From contig CM059624.1 of NCBI GenBank assembly GCA_030435675.1, positions 10,998,769 through 11,062,768 of the forward strand: 64,000 bases of DNA. Direction: 5' to 3'. The stretch's first letter is position 1; each line of letters opens with the position of its first letter. The position numbers and the translations under genes were made by a program. Shown in pieces: positions 34,644-45,586 of this stretch. Source of the stretch: Steinernema hermaphroditum (taxonomy: Eukaryota; Nematoda; Chromadorea; Rhabditida; Steinernematidae). Below the pieces are notes generated by a model. That model searched no databases. It was not told the DNA's origin and saw only the letters and a list, made by a program, of their open reading frames with translations.

Positions 34644-35135
34644 GCTTGCTGTGAAGTGCGTCCAGTGGGCCACTTTTAAGAGCACACGATAAGAAACATT
34701 CGATCAACATGTTGATGGTTGTCACGTACTTTGAGTTGTTTTTGCGGTGGCGCCGTTTACGGGCGTCCGCCTATTTTTGACTTGATCCAGATCATCTCGA
34801 GGAAGTGGGTGGTGACCGTTTTGTTGTGATTGATTAGGTGATTCACTGGAGTGATTCACCAGGACCGGAAACCACAGGGTTCAAGATTATGGCTAGGCAT
34901 CAAACAACACAAAAACATAGAATTAGTTGGTGATACTGCTGATCATTTTTGCTTTGATCGATCACCGATGAAGATGGAAGATGGACGCTATGGACCTTGA
35001 ATCTACAAAGTATGACCACTTCTCTCTAATTGAATTTAGCGGTGGAACTTTTCAGCTTTCGCGATTTGAATAGATTCCAATACAGTCGCATGAAGTAAAG
35101 GATCACCAATTTATCGTATACATAGTAGCGTGTTC

Positions 35136-35260
35136 CCCCTTATGCTCTACGGCTCAGATACTTGGTCACTCACGGAGTCAGCGTAGAAAAGGCTCTTGAT
35201 CGCTCAACGACGGATGAATCGTTGAATGGAACGCCGTCCGTCGTATAGACAGGAACACGA
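35136..35260 (+). repeat. Relic of a non-LTR retrotransposon reverse transcriptase
   Basis: The plus strand reads MLYGSDTWSLTESA, stop, KRLLIAQRRMNR, stop, MERRPS. This order (YGSETW, then AQR..ER..L) is the usual sequence after the catalytic core in RTE/CR1-type reverse transcriptases. Two stops within 40 codons show that it is dead. The call rests on a short match. Confidence 0.45.
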
Positions 35261-35471
35261 AAGAGTGCGTCAGCAAGGTGAAGGACATCGACGAAGCCTA
35301 TGATCTCTAGGAAGACCTCAGGCTCGATGGAGCGACGAATGCATGAAGAGAGTAGGTAGGAGAGCATGGACACACACAACTCGACAAGATGCCAGTCAGC
35401 GGTGGTTAAATATGAGATGCGACATCATGTAATACAATCGGTCTTGACCGTTATTGTTGGCGCAATGATCA

Positions 35472-35560
35472 CCCTGGCTCCCAAGACACCAGGGAGTCGT
35501 AGTTCTACCGTTTCCCCAAGAAGGCTGTCACTACCGTCCGATCTCTCTACGACGTCTCTA
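35472..35560 (+). repeat. GC-rich dispersed repeat, copy 4 (fragment)
   Basis: GGCTCCCAAGACACCAGGGA and the following CCGTTTCCCCAAGAAGGCTG, then TCACTACCG, track the centre of copy 1 with scattered changes. A further end fragment (GTCCCCAGCGATCGGTTC) lies near 37168. Confidence 0.5.
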
Positions 35561-35917
35561 CTCCACTTCAATGCCCGTATGAGACCTCTCCCAAGGCCTT
35601 TGATGTGAAAAGATAAACTCGGAAACGTGCTGCCTCATAACTTATATGACCCTTGGACATTCTCCGACATCCCCTTCTAAAGTGTACGCTGTTGTTTAAA
35701 GGGCTTATTAGTGATTAAATTCAATTGGATAACGAGTATTATTTGTACTTATTCGAACCGAACACCGTACTAGAACACCTATGATTGATCTGTCCTCGAG
35801 TCATTATGCATAAGTCATTATGCTCGAGCGTTTCCTTGTCCACGCAATTGAATTATAGGAATAGATGTACTCTCCTTCACTTTGTACGTTTACTTGGCGC
35901 TATTCGATATCCGAACG

Positions 35918-37084
35918 ATGTTCTGGGTTCCCTATTCCATGACGGCGACCCTTCAGCAGATGAACGTCTACATACAGTACCCATCGCTGCTTCTAAATGT
36001 TATAGTGCTTCTTGTTTCCCTGAAAATCCCTTCGTCCATTCCGAAGACATTCTGCTTGAACCTCACCTTCCCCTGCCTTCTCTGCACCATTTACCATTTG
36101 TTCAGCTACCATCTCCAATCGATTTTCCTTCCGTACATTGAAAATTTCAATAAAGTGTAGGCTAATTATGTGATTTATTTCTACGTCGATTCAGGTATAT
36201 GACGATTGATGGCACTCTCTACACAGTCCTCAATCAAGCGGCTCTAACTTCATACGAAACTCAAGCTACTTTTAGTATTCTTCTGGCCTACTTGAGTCTT
36301 ACCAAGCCTTTTTTCTATCAGCAGTGGGTGGCATCGAGGTTAGATTTCCCTAAGTGTCCTGGTAATCAAAGAGCTTCAGAGCAGTGTCCGTAGGATTCCT
36401 TTTGACGCACGTCTTATCTTGGTCGGTTGCCATCGAAGTGAACATGGAGCGCTTGTGGGGATACCTGGATCTATACGGCACAGAGGTCCTCTATGTCCAC
36501 ACAATGGCAAGACTGTTTGTCCAGGCAATGATTTATGTGGCTTTGACTGCTCTCTACTTAATGGTACAACTCATTTACGTATCATGACTGAATGCTGTTT
36601 ACAGACGGTAATTCGACTCATCGCCTTCTATCGAAAGAAGCGCTCAGTTGCAAGGAGCCAGTTCACGCGATGGAGAATTCTTCTGTCGCTGCTGGTATAC
36701 AGTACTCCCCCGAATTTGTTCCTCATCGCCGGAATACGTATGTTGGCTGTTTGGGAACGGGTTGAAAATTGAAATTCTAGCGGGGAATTACTGCAGCGCC
36801 TATGTGTACGTTTTCAAACCTGATGGATACGCGACTGGCTCTTCGGACTGCGATGCGGTATTCGACTTGTCGATACAGCTTATTACTGTAATGAATGAAG
36901 TACGATACGGAATGTGACAGATTTTGTTCTTTAGCTGCGACTCTTTGTGACATCTCTGACGGCGTTGATTGTCTTCAAAGACTACCGAAGAGTGATTTGC
37001 TCATATGCGAAATGGATTGTGAGGAAGACGCCGATGTTTAAGTTCAAAACGGTAGTTGTTCCTACGTCTATGGAAACCAAATAA
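35918..37084 (+). CDS. Seven-transmembrane chemoreceptor-like protein, clade B member 3
   Basis: Exons 35918-36156, 36195-36338, 36380-36563, 36605-36737, 36781-36887 and 36935-37084 encode 318 residues. The start is MFWVPYSMTATLQQMNVYIQ. TM1 is PSLLLNVIVLLVSL, then IPSSIPKTFCLNLTFPCLLC. TM3 lies in SYETQATFSILLAYLSLTKP. TM4 is GFLLTHVLSWSVAIEVNMER. TM5 is LFVQAMIYVALTALYLM. TM6 is RILLSLLVYSTPPNLFLIAG, with Ser instead of the usual Cys before TPPN. TM7 is RLFVTSLTALIVFKDYRRVI. The extracellular stretch GNYCSAYVYVF is shared with its three downstream neighbours. It is the first of four tandem plus-strand clade B genes. Confidence 0.8.
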
Positions 37085-38600
37085 AGCGTCTTGATCTATA
37101 ATCACCTCTACGCCAAATGCGCTCAAACGTTGGGGATTAGTGGTCCTAAACTTAACTAGGTCTTTGTGTCCCCAGCGATCGGTTCTCTTCCGTGTGGCTG
37201 GCATTGCAGCGAATCTTCGACCTTGCGGCGCGGGTGGTGAAGAGATTCTTGAACTACGGCATCCATCTGAGATTCTCTGAGCACAATTATAGCCTTCATT
37301 GTACCATAGCAGGTGTCTTACACGGCGTAGTGCGGTTGATTCAAGAGATAAAGCTAGGCAACTTTACTATTGGGTTGTTCAGTTTATCACTTCTGGGACT
37401 ATTGTTTCTTTTGACGAAGTTCTTCTTCGATATTTGAACAGTCTCTAGCTAAGTGTTGACCTACTAGCTTCGAGTGCATAGGCATCTTTGACGTCTCTTC
37501 GAATGGTCCATTGTAAAGTGCGGGAACTGCAAAGTTATTCCAAAGTAAGTGAGCTTCCGTCCAACCTTTCGATGACCCACCCACCATTAAATAACTTGGT
37601 TGTCCTTCACGTAATGTAGGTCGTAATTTCGTTACCCTACAGCAGCTTCGATCATTTTTGAAGTGTTCAAATTATATACACCCAATATGCGTTGAGTAAA
37701 TGCCAACTAACACATGGTCATTCTTTCGTTTTGGAGTCGTTTATGGGAGGTGTTCTGAGGAATGATGCAGCCGTGAAGATCAACTAAAAAACAACTAATT
37801 TTTTTACACCCTTCGATGCTTCGATGTCACTTCCTCCTGTTTCGGCGAACTACGTGTTTAAACTAATGTTTCGTTTCACGATATAGTAAAGTTCACACCG
37901 CCTAAAGTCTATCTTTGTTGCTGTTGGTGCTGGGCAACAGAAACAGGATTAAGATTTCTAGAACTTAGATCTTATGCAGCTCTGGCCGCTTTCTTTGCAA
38001 CGTGACAATTGTTCTTGAAAAACACTTTATATCGTGGACAGTGATCAAGCCGTGGACATTCAGCGTCATGTTGTAACTGGCTGCATTCATAACTTTGATA
38101 TCATCTGTGGTATCAAATAGGCATCCTGGGTTCTTATACTAGCCCTACCCCAACAATATGCTCATCGGACGACACTTCATACGGTGGCTGTCTTCATCAC
38201 CACATTTGAGATCCAACTCATCTGCACTGTACTGGACCACGCAGTCTTACATCTCTGTGATCATAAATGTGTTGCCATAAATGGAAAACGTTCCCAAACT
38301 AAACATGACTCTCCCAATATTACAGAGTCGCATGAATAACGCCACTCTCTTTTTAAAAAAACAACAAGTACGTGGAACTTTCCTTCATCCACGCATTAAT
38401 CTATTTTCCTGCACTTTCATCTCAAACTTAGTGCTGAGCATTCAAGCTCAAATATTCCCTTTTCGGCTTATCCAATTATCCCATCATCAACATCATTATC
38501 CGAGACGTCTGAAGGATAAATGTGATTATTGTCTCAAACGCTGAAACCTTAACTGTTTTCCCCCTGCACTTCTAAAATCACGGACTTCCTCCATACGGTT
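37085..38600 (+). other. Intergenic, no gene recognised
   Basis: Contains an end fragment of the GC-rich repeat near 37161-37200. Beyond that only short frames lacking splice support are present. Confidence 0.45.
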
Positions 38601-39755
38601 ATGAGTGTTCTTCACTGGATGAACATCTACATACAGTACCCATCCCTCCTTCTGAACTTTCTCGTCCTTCTCGTTTCCCTGAAAGTTCCTTCTTCCATCC
38701 CCAAAACGTTCTGCCTGAACCTCGTTTTCCCGTGTCTTCTCTGCACAATCTACATATTGGCCGAATATCACACACAGTTCATTTTTAAGGATTCCTTCAG
38801 CCTACCGTAAGTGAACCACATCAAGTGTTTGTAGTGATACAGTATAACTAGATACATTATCACATTCAATACACTCGAGACAGTTCTCTACCAAGCGGCC
38901 TTGAAATCGTACGAAACGCAAGCCACATTCAGTATATTTCTGGCTTATATGAGCCTCACGCAACCTTTCTTTTATCAGAAAGTGGTGGCATCTAGGTAAG
39001 CTGCTGTGGACTGTCTCGCTGTAGTTGCTCATTTCTAGAGGTGTGCGAGTTGGTTTCATTTTTGCCCACGTTCTGTCTTGGGCCATAGCGTTCGAAATGA
39101 CATTTGAGGTCCACTGGTACTACTGGAGGCCGTACAGCGAACAAATTCTTTATGTCCACACGGTGGCAAGGCTCGTGGTTGAGGGACTGATCTATGTGGC
39201 CATGGTGGTTTTGTACTTCATGGTAGATAGAAGACTTTCTTCAGAAATATCTCTCTTTAGACGCTGTTCAAAGTTATATCATTCTATCGGAAATCCCATT
39301 CGGTCCCGACAAACCAGTCGGCTCGATGGAGAATTCTGCTCTCTCTCCTGCTCTACTGCACTCCTCCCAATTTGTTTTTGATCGCTGGGATACGTGAGTG
39401 AGGCTAAAGCCACATGCATTCAAAGAAACGATTCCAGCCGGGAACTACTGTGGCGCTGATGTCAACGTCTTCAACTATACGCACACTCTCAACACTTCAA
39501 CATGTGGAATCGTCTATGACTTCTCCAAGCAAATGGTTACGGTTAGGTCTCATTGGTAGAAACATAACTAACTCGACCGATCTACAGCTGCGGCTCTTTG
39601 TGACGTCTTTGACAGCACTGCTTGCATTCAAGGACTATCGGAGAGCGCTGTCTTCATCTACGATGTGCGTTTTAAGAAAGGTGCCGATGCTGAGAACGAA
39701 CCTAGTGGCTGTAAGGAGTACTGCTTCGGCAGTGATTACGTCAGCAGCTCGATAA
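38601..39755 (+). CDS. Seven-transmembrane chemoreceptor-like protein, clade B member 4
   Basis: The first ATG in frame, 38601, gives MSVLHWMNIYIQYPSLLLNF. Relatives have about eight more residues, so the true start may lie slightly upstream or use another exon. Exon landmarks are KVPSSIPKTFCLNLVFPCLL, SYETQATFSIFLAYMSLTQP, AHVLSWAIAFEMTFEVHWYY, HTVARLVVEGLIYVAMVVLY, LLSLLLYCTPPNLFLIAGI, GNYCGADVNVF and RLFVTSLTALLAFKDYRRAL. Five introns of 38-48 bases keep frame in phases 2,2,0,1,0. The stop is at 39755. Confidence 0.77.
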
Positions 39756-40806
39756 CATAGAGTTTATTGTTGTGATACCAAGCTATAAAATGGTAAACAA
39801 AACTATAAAAACGAAACACACAAGAAATTTTTTCCTGCAAGTGCTATGTTTTGCTTGTGGCTCTCGGACTCGAGTTGTATGAGAATAGCCGATCGTCGAT
39901 CGATATGAGAGGACAGGGCTAGTCAAGAACAGGGACAGGATAGGCCAAACGAAAAGAGTGCGTGATCTAGCTGTTCGAGAAGCCAACCTGAAGAAATCGA
40001 ATCGGAATCCGGTCTAAATCACAGGAAGGCTTGCCAAAATGCATGGAATTTAGTGGAGAAGTGCCCGGCGAAGGATTCTTCCTTTTGCATGCTTAAACAT
40101 GCATCGTAGCGTGGGATATTTCGAAAAACTACAGGATAACATAAAAGTTTGGAGACTGTTTTTTCTTTGTGAATTTTCTCTACACTTCTGAGAAGTTATT
40201 CCCGATTGAACCACCCAGAAACTCTCAGAATCACCACGAACAGTTCGAACTAAATCTTTAATTGTTGTTCATCATTGCCTGTTCTCTAGAATGTGTTATT
40301 TGGTTTCTTCATTCGAATGAAATTGAAGTAAGATTTTACCTGTTGAATGCGTTTCCAAACTTTTATGTCACCCTGTATTTTAACGAACAGCTGTACTACG
40401 AGATGCTTTATTCCATGATGCAGCCTCTTCTAATAGCATAAATTGTCACAAATAGACTCCTCATATAGTCTAATCTAGATGCCGATAGTACATTGAGCAC
40501 TATCTGTTGAAATACATCGAAAAGTTTCCGGTTAGTTATACATAAAAATGACTTCGCTGGAAACTTCTGATAATTTACGTACCCACATGTCTGCACTTAC
40601 ACAGACCTTCGTTTTATGATTGCTCACTTGGAACTAATCTATTTTCGTGCACTTTAGCCGATATCCTAGAAACGATGTGCTCTTTAGTTATCCACATTAT
40701 CCTCTAATCGGCTCGTATTTCCTTTTTCGCAAGATTCGGTTATCACATCATCAATACGTTCAGTTCTTTCATTTCAAACTGAACCCTAAACGCTTCCTGT
40801 ATATAC
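39756..40806 (+). other. Intergenic with a MITE
   Basis: Apart from the MITE at 40132-40375 no gene is seen. Nearby sequence (39885-40010) is mildly Arg/Lys-rich in one frame but interrupted. Confidence 0.45.
40132..40375. mobile_element. Tc1/mariner-type MITE (about 244 bp)
   Basis: The left end CAGGATAACATAAAAGTTTG and the inverted right end CAGGGTGACATAAAAGTTTG match over about 26 bases. Both ends are flanked by TA. There is no open frame inside. The termini differ from those of both maT elements in the window, so it belongs to a different family. Confidence 0.75.
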
Positions 40807-41980
40807 ATGTCTTTTATTCCTTATTCCGTAACCATGGGTCTTCAGCAGATGAATATCTGCATCCAGTACCCATCGCTGGTACTCAATATCGTGGTCCTTC
40901 TAGTTTCCTTCAAAGTCCCACAGTCCATTCCGAAAACGTTCTGTTTGAATATGGTTTTCCCTTGTCTCTTCCTCACAATCTACATTTTGGTCATGCATCA
41001 CACGAAGTCCCTCCATCAAAGCAGTTATGGGTAGGCACTTCCTGTGAATGCTTCGTCTACGCAGTCAGTTTAGATATGTTGTCTTTATAAACACTCTGGA
41101 CACCCTTCTCCACTTGGTGGCCGTGAAGTCCTATGAGACTCAGGCGACCTTCAGCGTTTTCCTGGCCTACTTGAGCCTCACGAAACCGTTCTTCTACCAG
41201 AAGCTCGTCGCTTCCAGGTTCGAAAGCCGCGCAATTATCAATCAGTCTGATGGTTTAGGGCTGTTCCAATTGGCTTCCTCCTGACTCACGTCCTCTCTTG
41301 GTCGATTGCCATCGAAATTACGATGGAAGTCCACTGGATCTATCTGCAGCCCTACAGCGAACTGATTCTCTATATCCACACAGTCATCAGATTGACTGTG
41401 GAGGGGATCATTTACATCTGTTTGGTCAGCCTGTACCTAGTTGTAAGAGTACTGTACGTTTCGATCCTATCGAGAGTCACGTTTTAGACAACGATCAAAT
41501 TGATTTCGTTCTACCGAAAGGCCCATGGGATTCCGACGAATCAGTCATCGCGATGGAGAATCCTCATGTCCCTTCTACTGCATTGCACTCCTCCGAATTT
41601 ATTTCTGATCGTCGGAATCCGTAAGTTGCCCGAATGCCAGAACACGCGAAAAGCTGGATTACAGCCGGAAGTTACTGTGGTGCGGACATCAACGTTTTCC
41701 AGTACGAAGCTATGTCGACAGAATGTCACGCTATTCACGACTTGTCCAAGCAGCTTATTACGGTAGGAGTTGTTTTTCGATCTAGAGTGACTGTTTCTTA
41801 CAGCTACGACTCTTTGTGACATGTCTGACTGTCCTGTTTGTTTTCAAGGATTACCGTCGGGCGTTGTGTTCATTTTCCATGAAGATTTTTGGGAACTGTC
41901 CGACTTCACACACCCGGACCATTACCGTGAAGTCATCAGCTCAAAGTCACATGGTCAAGAACAATGTCCCACCTGCATGA
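40807..41980 (+). CDS. Seven-transmembrane chemoreceptor-like protein, clade B member 5
   Basis: Starts MSFIPYSVTMGLQQMNICIQ at 40807 and ends at 41980, in six exons. TM1 is PSLVLNIVVLLVSF, then KVPQSIPKTFCLNMVFPCLF. Further landmarks are SYETQATFSVFLAYLSLTKP, GFLLTHVLSWSIAIEITMEV, HTVIRLTVEGIIYICLVSLY, RILMSLLLHCTPPNLFLIVG, GSYCGADINVF and RLFVTCLTVLFVFKDYRRAL. The cytoplasmic tail is longer than in the neighbours (about 45 residues, Ser/Thr-rich). The call is by family similarity; the ligand is unknown. Confidence 0.8.
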
Positions 41981-42171
41981 CAAGCGTGATCAGTATGATG
42001 ATGCTTCTGGAGTAGTTTGCTCATTAAATTTCTTCACTTTTGTGTTGTTTTTACCGTTCAGTAACCAGGCGGAAAGCCTTAAGGGCACGAAGAACGAACT
42101 CGGCCTTCATATCGTTCATTAAATTATTGTCATTGCATTGTCCTCTAACCTGCGATAAAGTACTGATATTA

Positions 42172-43114
42172 CAGGGTTATCGGAAAGTTCTGCAACGCGA
42201 AAAACACAATTTTTCTCAAACAAAACCATCTTAATTCCAAAAACGAACAATACTACGTTATTCAGCACGCTTAGTTGCACATAAAACGTGAATTTTATTC
42301 AAAATGGCCTCTTCTATCGTCGATAGAAGGCCTTGACTCGCTTCTTGAAATTTTCGACGATCGCCGCGAGTGTTCCCACGCTGATTTCTTCCCAAGCGGC
42401 CAGGAGTTCGCGCTTCAGGTCGTCCACGGTGGCGTATCTTCTTCGGCAGGCCTTTTCCTCCAGAATGGACCAAATCGCGTAGTCCATCGGGTTTAAATTC
42501 GGCGAGTTGGGCGGCTAAGTGTTCTTGGTCCACATTCAGGGAATATGCTTTTCGCGTGTGGTCCAGGGGATCCTATTGTAGATTTCGATCTGCGAGCGGG
42601 CATCCAGTCATGCCGAAATACCCGTCCGTGGTCCTATAAGTGTTTTTCGGTCCAGGGAATCAGATGCTTCACCAAGATCTCTTATTGCTACACCTGAGAG
42701 TCTATTTTCACACCTTTTTCAACGAAAACCGGGGAAATTTTTCTAGTTGTGCAGATTTCGCCCTAAACCATCACAGAATTGGGGAAATGGCTTGCTTTAA
42801 CGTGCTTCGTACGCGAGGAGCCTTTCTGCAGCATGTAACAGTGATTCTGGGAGTTGTGGACCGCTTCGATGGTAAAAATCTTCTCATCAGAGAAGACCAC
42901 ATTGACGAATCCGGACCCGCGGCGATCGTCGAAAATTTCAAGAAGCGAGTCAAGGCCTTCTATCGACGATAGAGGAGGCCATTTTGAATGAAATTCACGT
43001 TTTATGTGTAATTAAGCGTGCTGAATAACGTAGTATTGTTCGTTTTTGGAATTAAAGTGGTTTTGTTTGAGAAAAATTGTGTTTTTCGCGTTGCAGAACT
43101 TTCCGATAACCCTG
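42172..43114. mobile_element. Rearranged maT element with about 200-bp inverted ends
   Basis: The termini CAGGGTTATCGGAAAGTTCT (left) and their inverse (right) are flanked by TA. The inverted identity does not stop at a normal short repeat but runs for about 200 bases. It includes the last codons of the transposase (AAIVENFKKRVKAFYRR), present on the minus strand at about 42305-42372 and again on the plus strand at about 42920-42971. Between the arms the minus strand carries a decayed maT transposase running from D-E-K near 42890 down to the C-terminus (frameshifts and stops). The N-terminal half is missing. The element therefore ends twice with the 3' end of a maT transposon. It is dead as a source of transposase but could be mobilised. 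Confidence 0.78.
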
Positions 43115-43727
43115 TATTGAGATTGATCTAACCAAAACGAATAGTATTATTGCGTCGTTTCACGATGTGCATATGCATAATTTTATGCTATTGGGTTGGA
43201 GCATTTAAAATGGGACACTTGATAAACATTCATTTTTTCGCCATTTTTCCATGCGCCATTTCTAGACTGTGTTAAAAATCGCTTCACTCCTCTGCATACG
43301 CTTATAGACGTCTAGACGGTCTGATGAAAATTGACCTTTAACCTAATTATCCTCTCTTATATTTCCGTCATTTCACAAACTTAGTCACTGAGCTAGCATT
43401 TCTGGCCAGGTGGAAATTACGTATGCAAAGAATAGACCCGGCCAGAAAGGTTTCTGAAACTGAAAATCATATCCGGTTTTATAAAAATGATTATAAGTCA
43501 AATTTCGTGAACATTCAAGAAATGTATATGTTCATTAGTGCGCGATTGCAAACACTCGATTGTCGATATGCACTATGTGTATGACCGCCCGCATAATTGA
43601 TTGTCTGTTGTCCTCAAGATTACGCCCATTACCTCTTAATTTCCCTGTAACCGATTTGATTACACCGGCATACTCGTGGTGCGCCTACACCCCATACTCC
43701 AGCGATCATCGACACGTATCCTCGGCG
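43115..43727 (+). other. Intergenic; one mariner-like end
   Basis: At about 43190-43230 a TTGGGTTGGAGCATTTAAAA end of the decayed mariner family occurs alone. No gene is seen. Confidence 0.45.
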
Positions 43728-44897
43728 ATGTTTTGGATCCCCGACCAAGTTACATATGCCTTCCAAAGCCTGAACATCTTCATCCAGTACCCATCGCTTT
43801 TGTTGAACCTAATCGTTTTCGTGGTTTCCTTCAAAGTGCCGCCATCCATACCGAGAACGTTCTGCCTGAATCTCACCGTTCCTTGTCTTCTCTGTTCTAT
43901 TTATATTCTGTTTGCGCATCACTCAAACGCGATGTATAACGAGCTTACCCAAACTGGAAATCCAACGTAAGAGACAGCTTGGTAATGGCTCGAAATTCAG
44001 TGGCTATAGGTATCTTTTCGTCATGAATACCCTCGATGCACTTCTCTATCAAGCAGCACTGAAATCATACGAAACGCAAGCAACATTCAGCATCTTTTTG
44101 GCCTACATGAGTCTCACAAGGCCATTCTTCCACCAGCAGCTGATATCGTCAAGGCACGACTTGCCCAATTGACTTATATTTTGGAACTTTTAGAGTTGTG
44201 TTCATCGGCTTCCTTCTGACCCACGTGGTGTCCTGGTCGATTGCCATCGAGATGGCTATGGAAGGTCACTGGCACTACCTGACCCCGTACAGTGAGGGGC
44301 TTCTTTATGTACATACCGTAATTCGACTAACCACTGAAGGGCTGATTTACATGACCATGCTCGTTCTTTACGTTATGGTGGGATGGAACGGTAGATCGGG
44401 TTTAACGCTCATTTTAGACGTTTGTTCGGCTCATTTCGTTCTATCGAAAGACCCACGGGATCCCGTCGAATCAGTCCCCTCGTTGGCGACTTCTTCTCTC
44501 CCTCCTGCTCTACTGCACTCCTCCGAACCTTTTTTTGGTCGTCGGAATACGTATGTAATACGATAAGCCACCCATCCTAAAACCGATTTCAGCTGGAAAT
44601 TACTGTATTGCCTATATGAATGTTTTCTTTGGCACATATATTACCACAAAGTGCAGTCCTATCTATGACTTGTCTAAACAAACAGTTACGGTAGGAGCGA
44701 GGACCTTGACTATGGCTGTAGCGAGCTTTCAGCTACGCCTCTTTGTGACGTCTCTTACAGCGCTGCTTGTCTTCAGAGATTACCGAAGAGTCGTATGCTC
44801 ATTTCTGTCATGGATTTTGAGGAGGATCGCAAGAACGAACTCGAAGACTGTAACTGTGAGAGTTAGGACCTCAGTGAAGGTGGCTAATAGTTTCTAA
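43728..44897 (+). CDS. Seven-transmembrane chemoreceptor-like protein, clade B member 6
   Basis: Starts MFWIPDQVTYAFQSLNIFIQ at 43728 and stops at 44897, in six exons. TM1 is PSLLLNLIVFVVSF, then KVPPSIPRTFCLNLTVPCLL. Further landmarks are SYETQATFSIFLAYMSLTRP, GFLLTHVVSWSIAIEMAMEG, HTVIRLTTEGLIYMTMLVLY, RLLLSLLLYCTPPNLFLVVG, GNYCIAYMNVF and RLFVTSLTALLVFRDYRRVV. Intron 2 uses a GC donor (CAAG/GCACGA, 44154) instead of GT, and the reading frame requires it. It is the last of the four tandem clade B genes on this strand. Confidence 0.8.
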
Positions 44898-44947
44898 TGT
44901 ACTACTGTGAATTGTTTATTCGGGACGGTTGAATCAGCCATGTGGAC

Positions 44948-45373
44948 TTAGGAACTTTTCCTAAACATAGCCCTGAGCATAGTACGGTACTCCCACCAGT
45001 TGAAAGTGGAGATAAACTTATCGATTTCGAAAACCGGAGCTCCGATGGCCATGAGCTGGCTGACGGCATTCCTTTCTTCTTGCCAGGCCACCATCATGAC
45101 ATCGTTGGGATTAATCTGCAGCTGACTGACCTTCCCGAGCGCCACGTTTTTCCTCCTGAAGAGGTCATTCCGGAAGTAGACCTTCTGCTTCTCGAGATGG
45201 GCGGGTGAGCTCTTCAAAGCTCGGGGATGGAGCTCCTTTTGGCGAGGGACGATTCTGCGTGTCGAGGTATAAGATTGATCAGAAATTTTGGAATCCGCAG
45301 TAGTGCTCAGGCTGGTTTCCGAAGATGGGGAGGTTTGCGCCACTGGGAAGTGAGTTTCACAGAGAGATTGCAT
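44948..45373 (-). CDS. Unknown protein, 141 residues, intronless
   Basis: One open frame from 45373 to 44948. The N-terminal 45 residues are Ser/Thr-rich (SPSSETSLSTTADSK). The middle is basic (RRIVPRQKELHPRALK). The C-terminal 60 residues look folded, with NDVMMVAWQEERNAVSQLMA and FEIDKFISTFNWWEYRTMLR, a Trp/Tyr-containing amphipathic segment. No signal peptide or membrane helix is present. I do not recognise the family. It is convergent with the receptor ending at 44897, only 50 bases away. The frame could also be the last exon of a longer gene. Confidence 0.55.
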   Translation of the reverse strand: MQSLCETHFPVAQTSPSSETSLSTTADSKISDQSYTSTRRIVPRQKELHPRALKSSPAHLEKQKVYFRNDLFRRKNVALGKVSQLQINPNDVMMVAWQEERNAVSQLMAIGAPVFEIDKFISTFNWWEYRTMLRAMFRKSS

Positions 45374-45586
45374 ATTTGATAGAGATAACTTGCAGTAAAT
45401 GATGCATCATCACTCGCATGGCCTTTATACATCACAGACTGATGCGAAACGAATCAAGCGATGCTAGCAACCCCACACACCCGAACATCACTTCCCCGCA
45501 CGCTACCGTCCAGCCAGTTTCCCACCTCTTTTCACATCCAGCATCAAACAATACGACAAAAACACAACAATGCAAATTCACATCTT

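Larger units (their letters stand above)
34644..35917 (+). other. Intergenic with retroelement and repeat relics
   Basis: Contains a LINE-like relic (about 35136-35260) and a copy of the GC-rich repeat (about 35472-35560). No intact gene was seen. Confidence 0.45.

Noticed and set aside
39885..40010. Basic stretch that might be a transposase DNA-binding part
   Set aside because: Stops and lack of a recognisable helix-turn-helix. The adjacent MITE does not include it.
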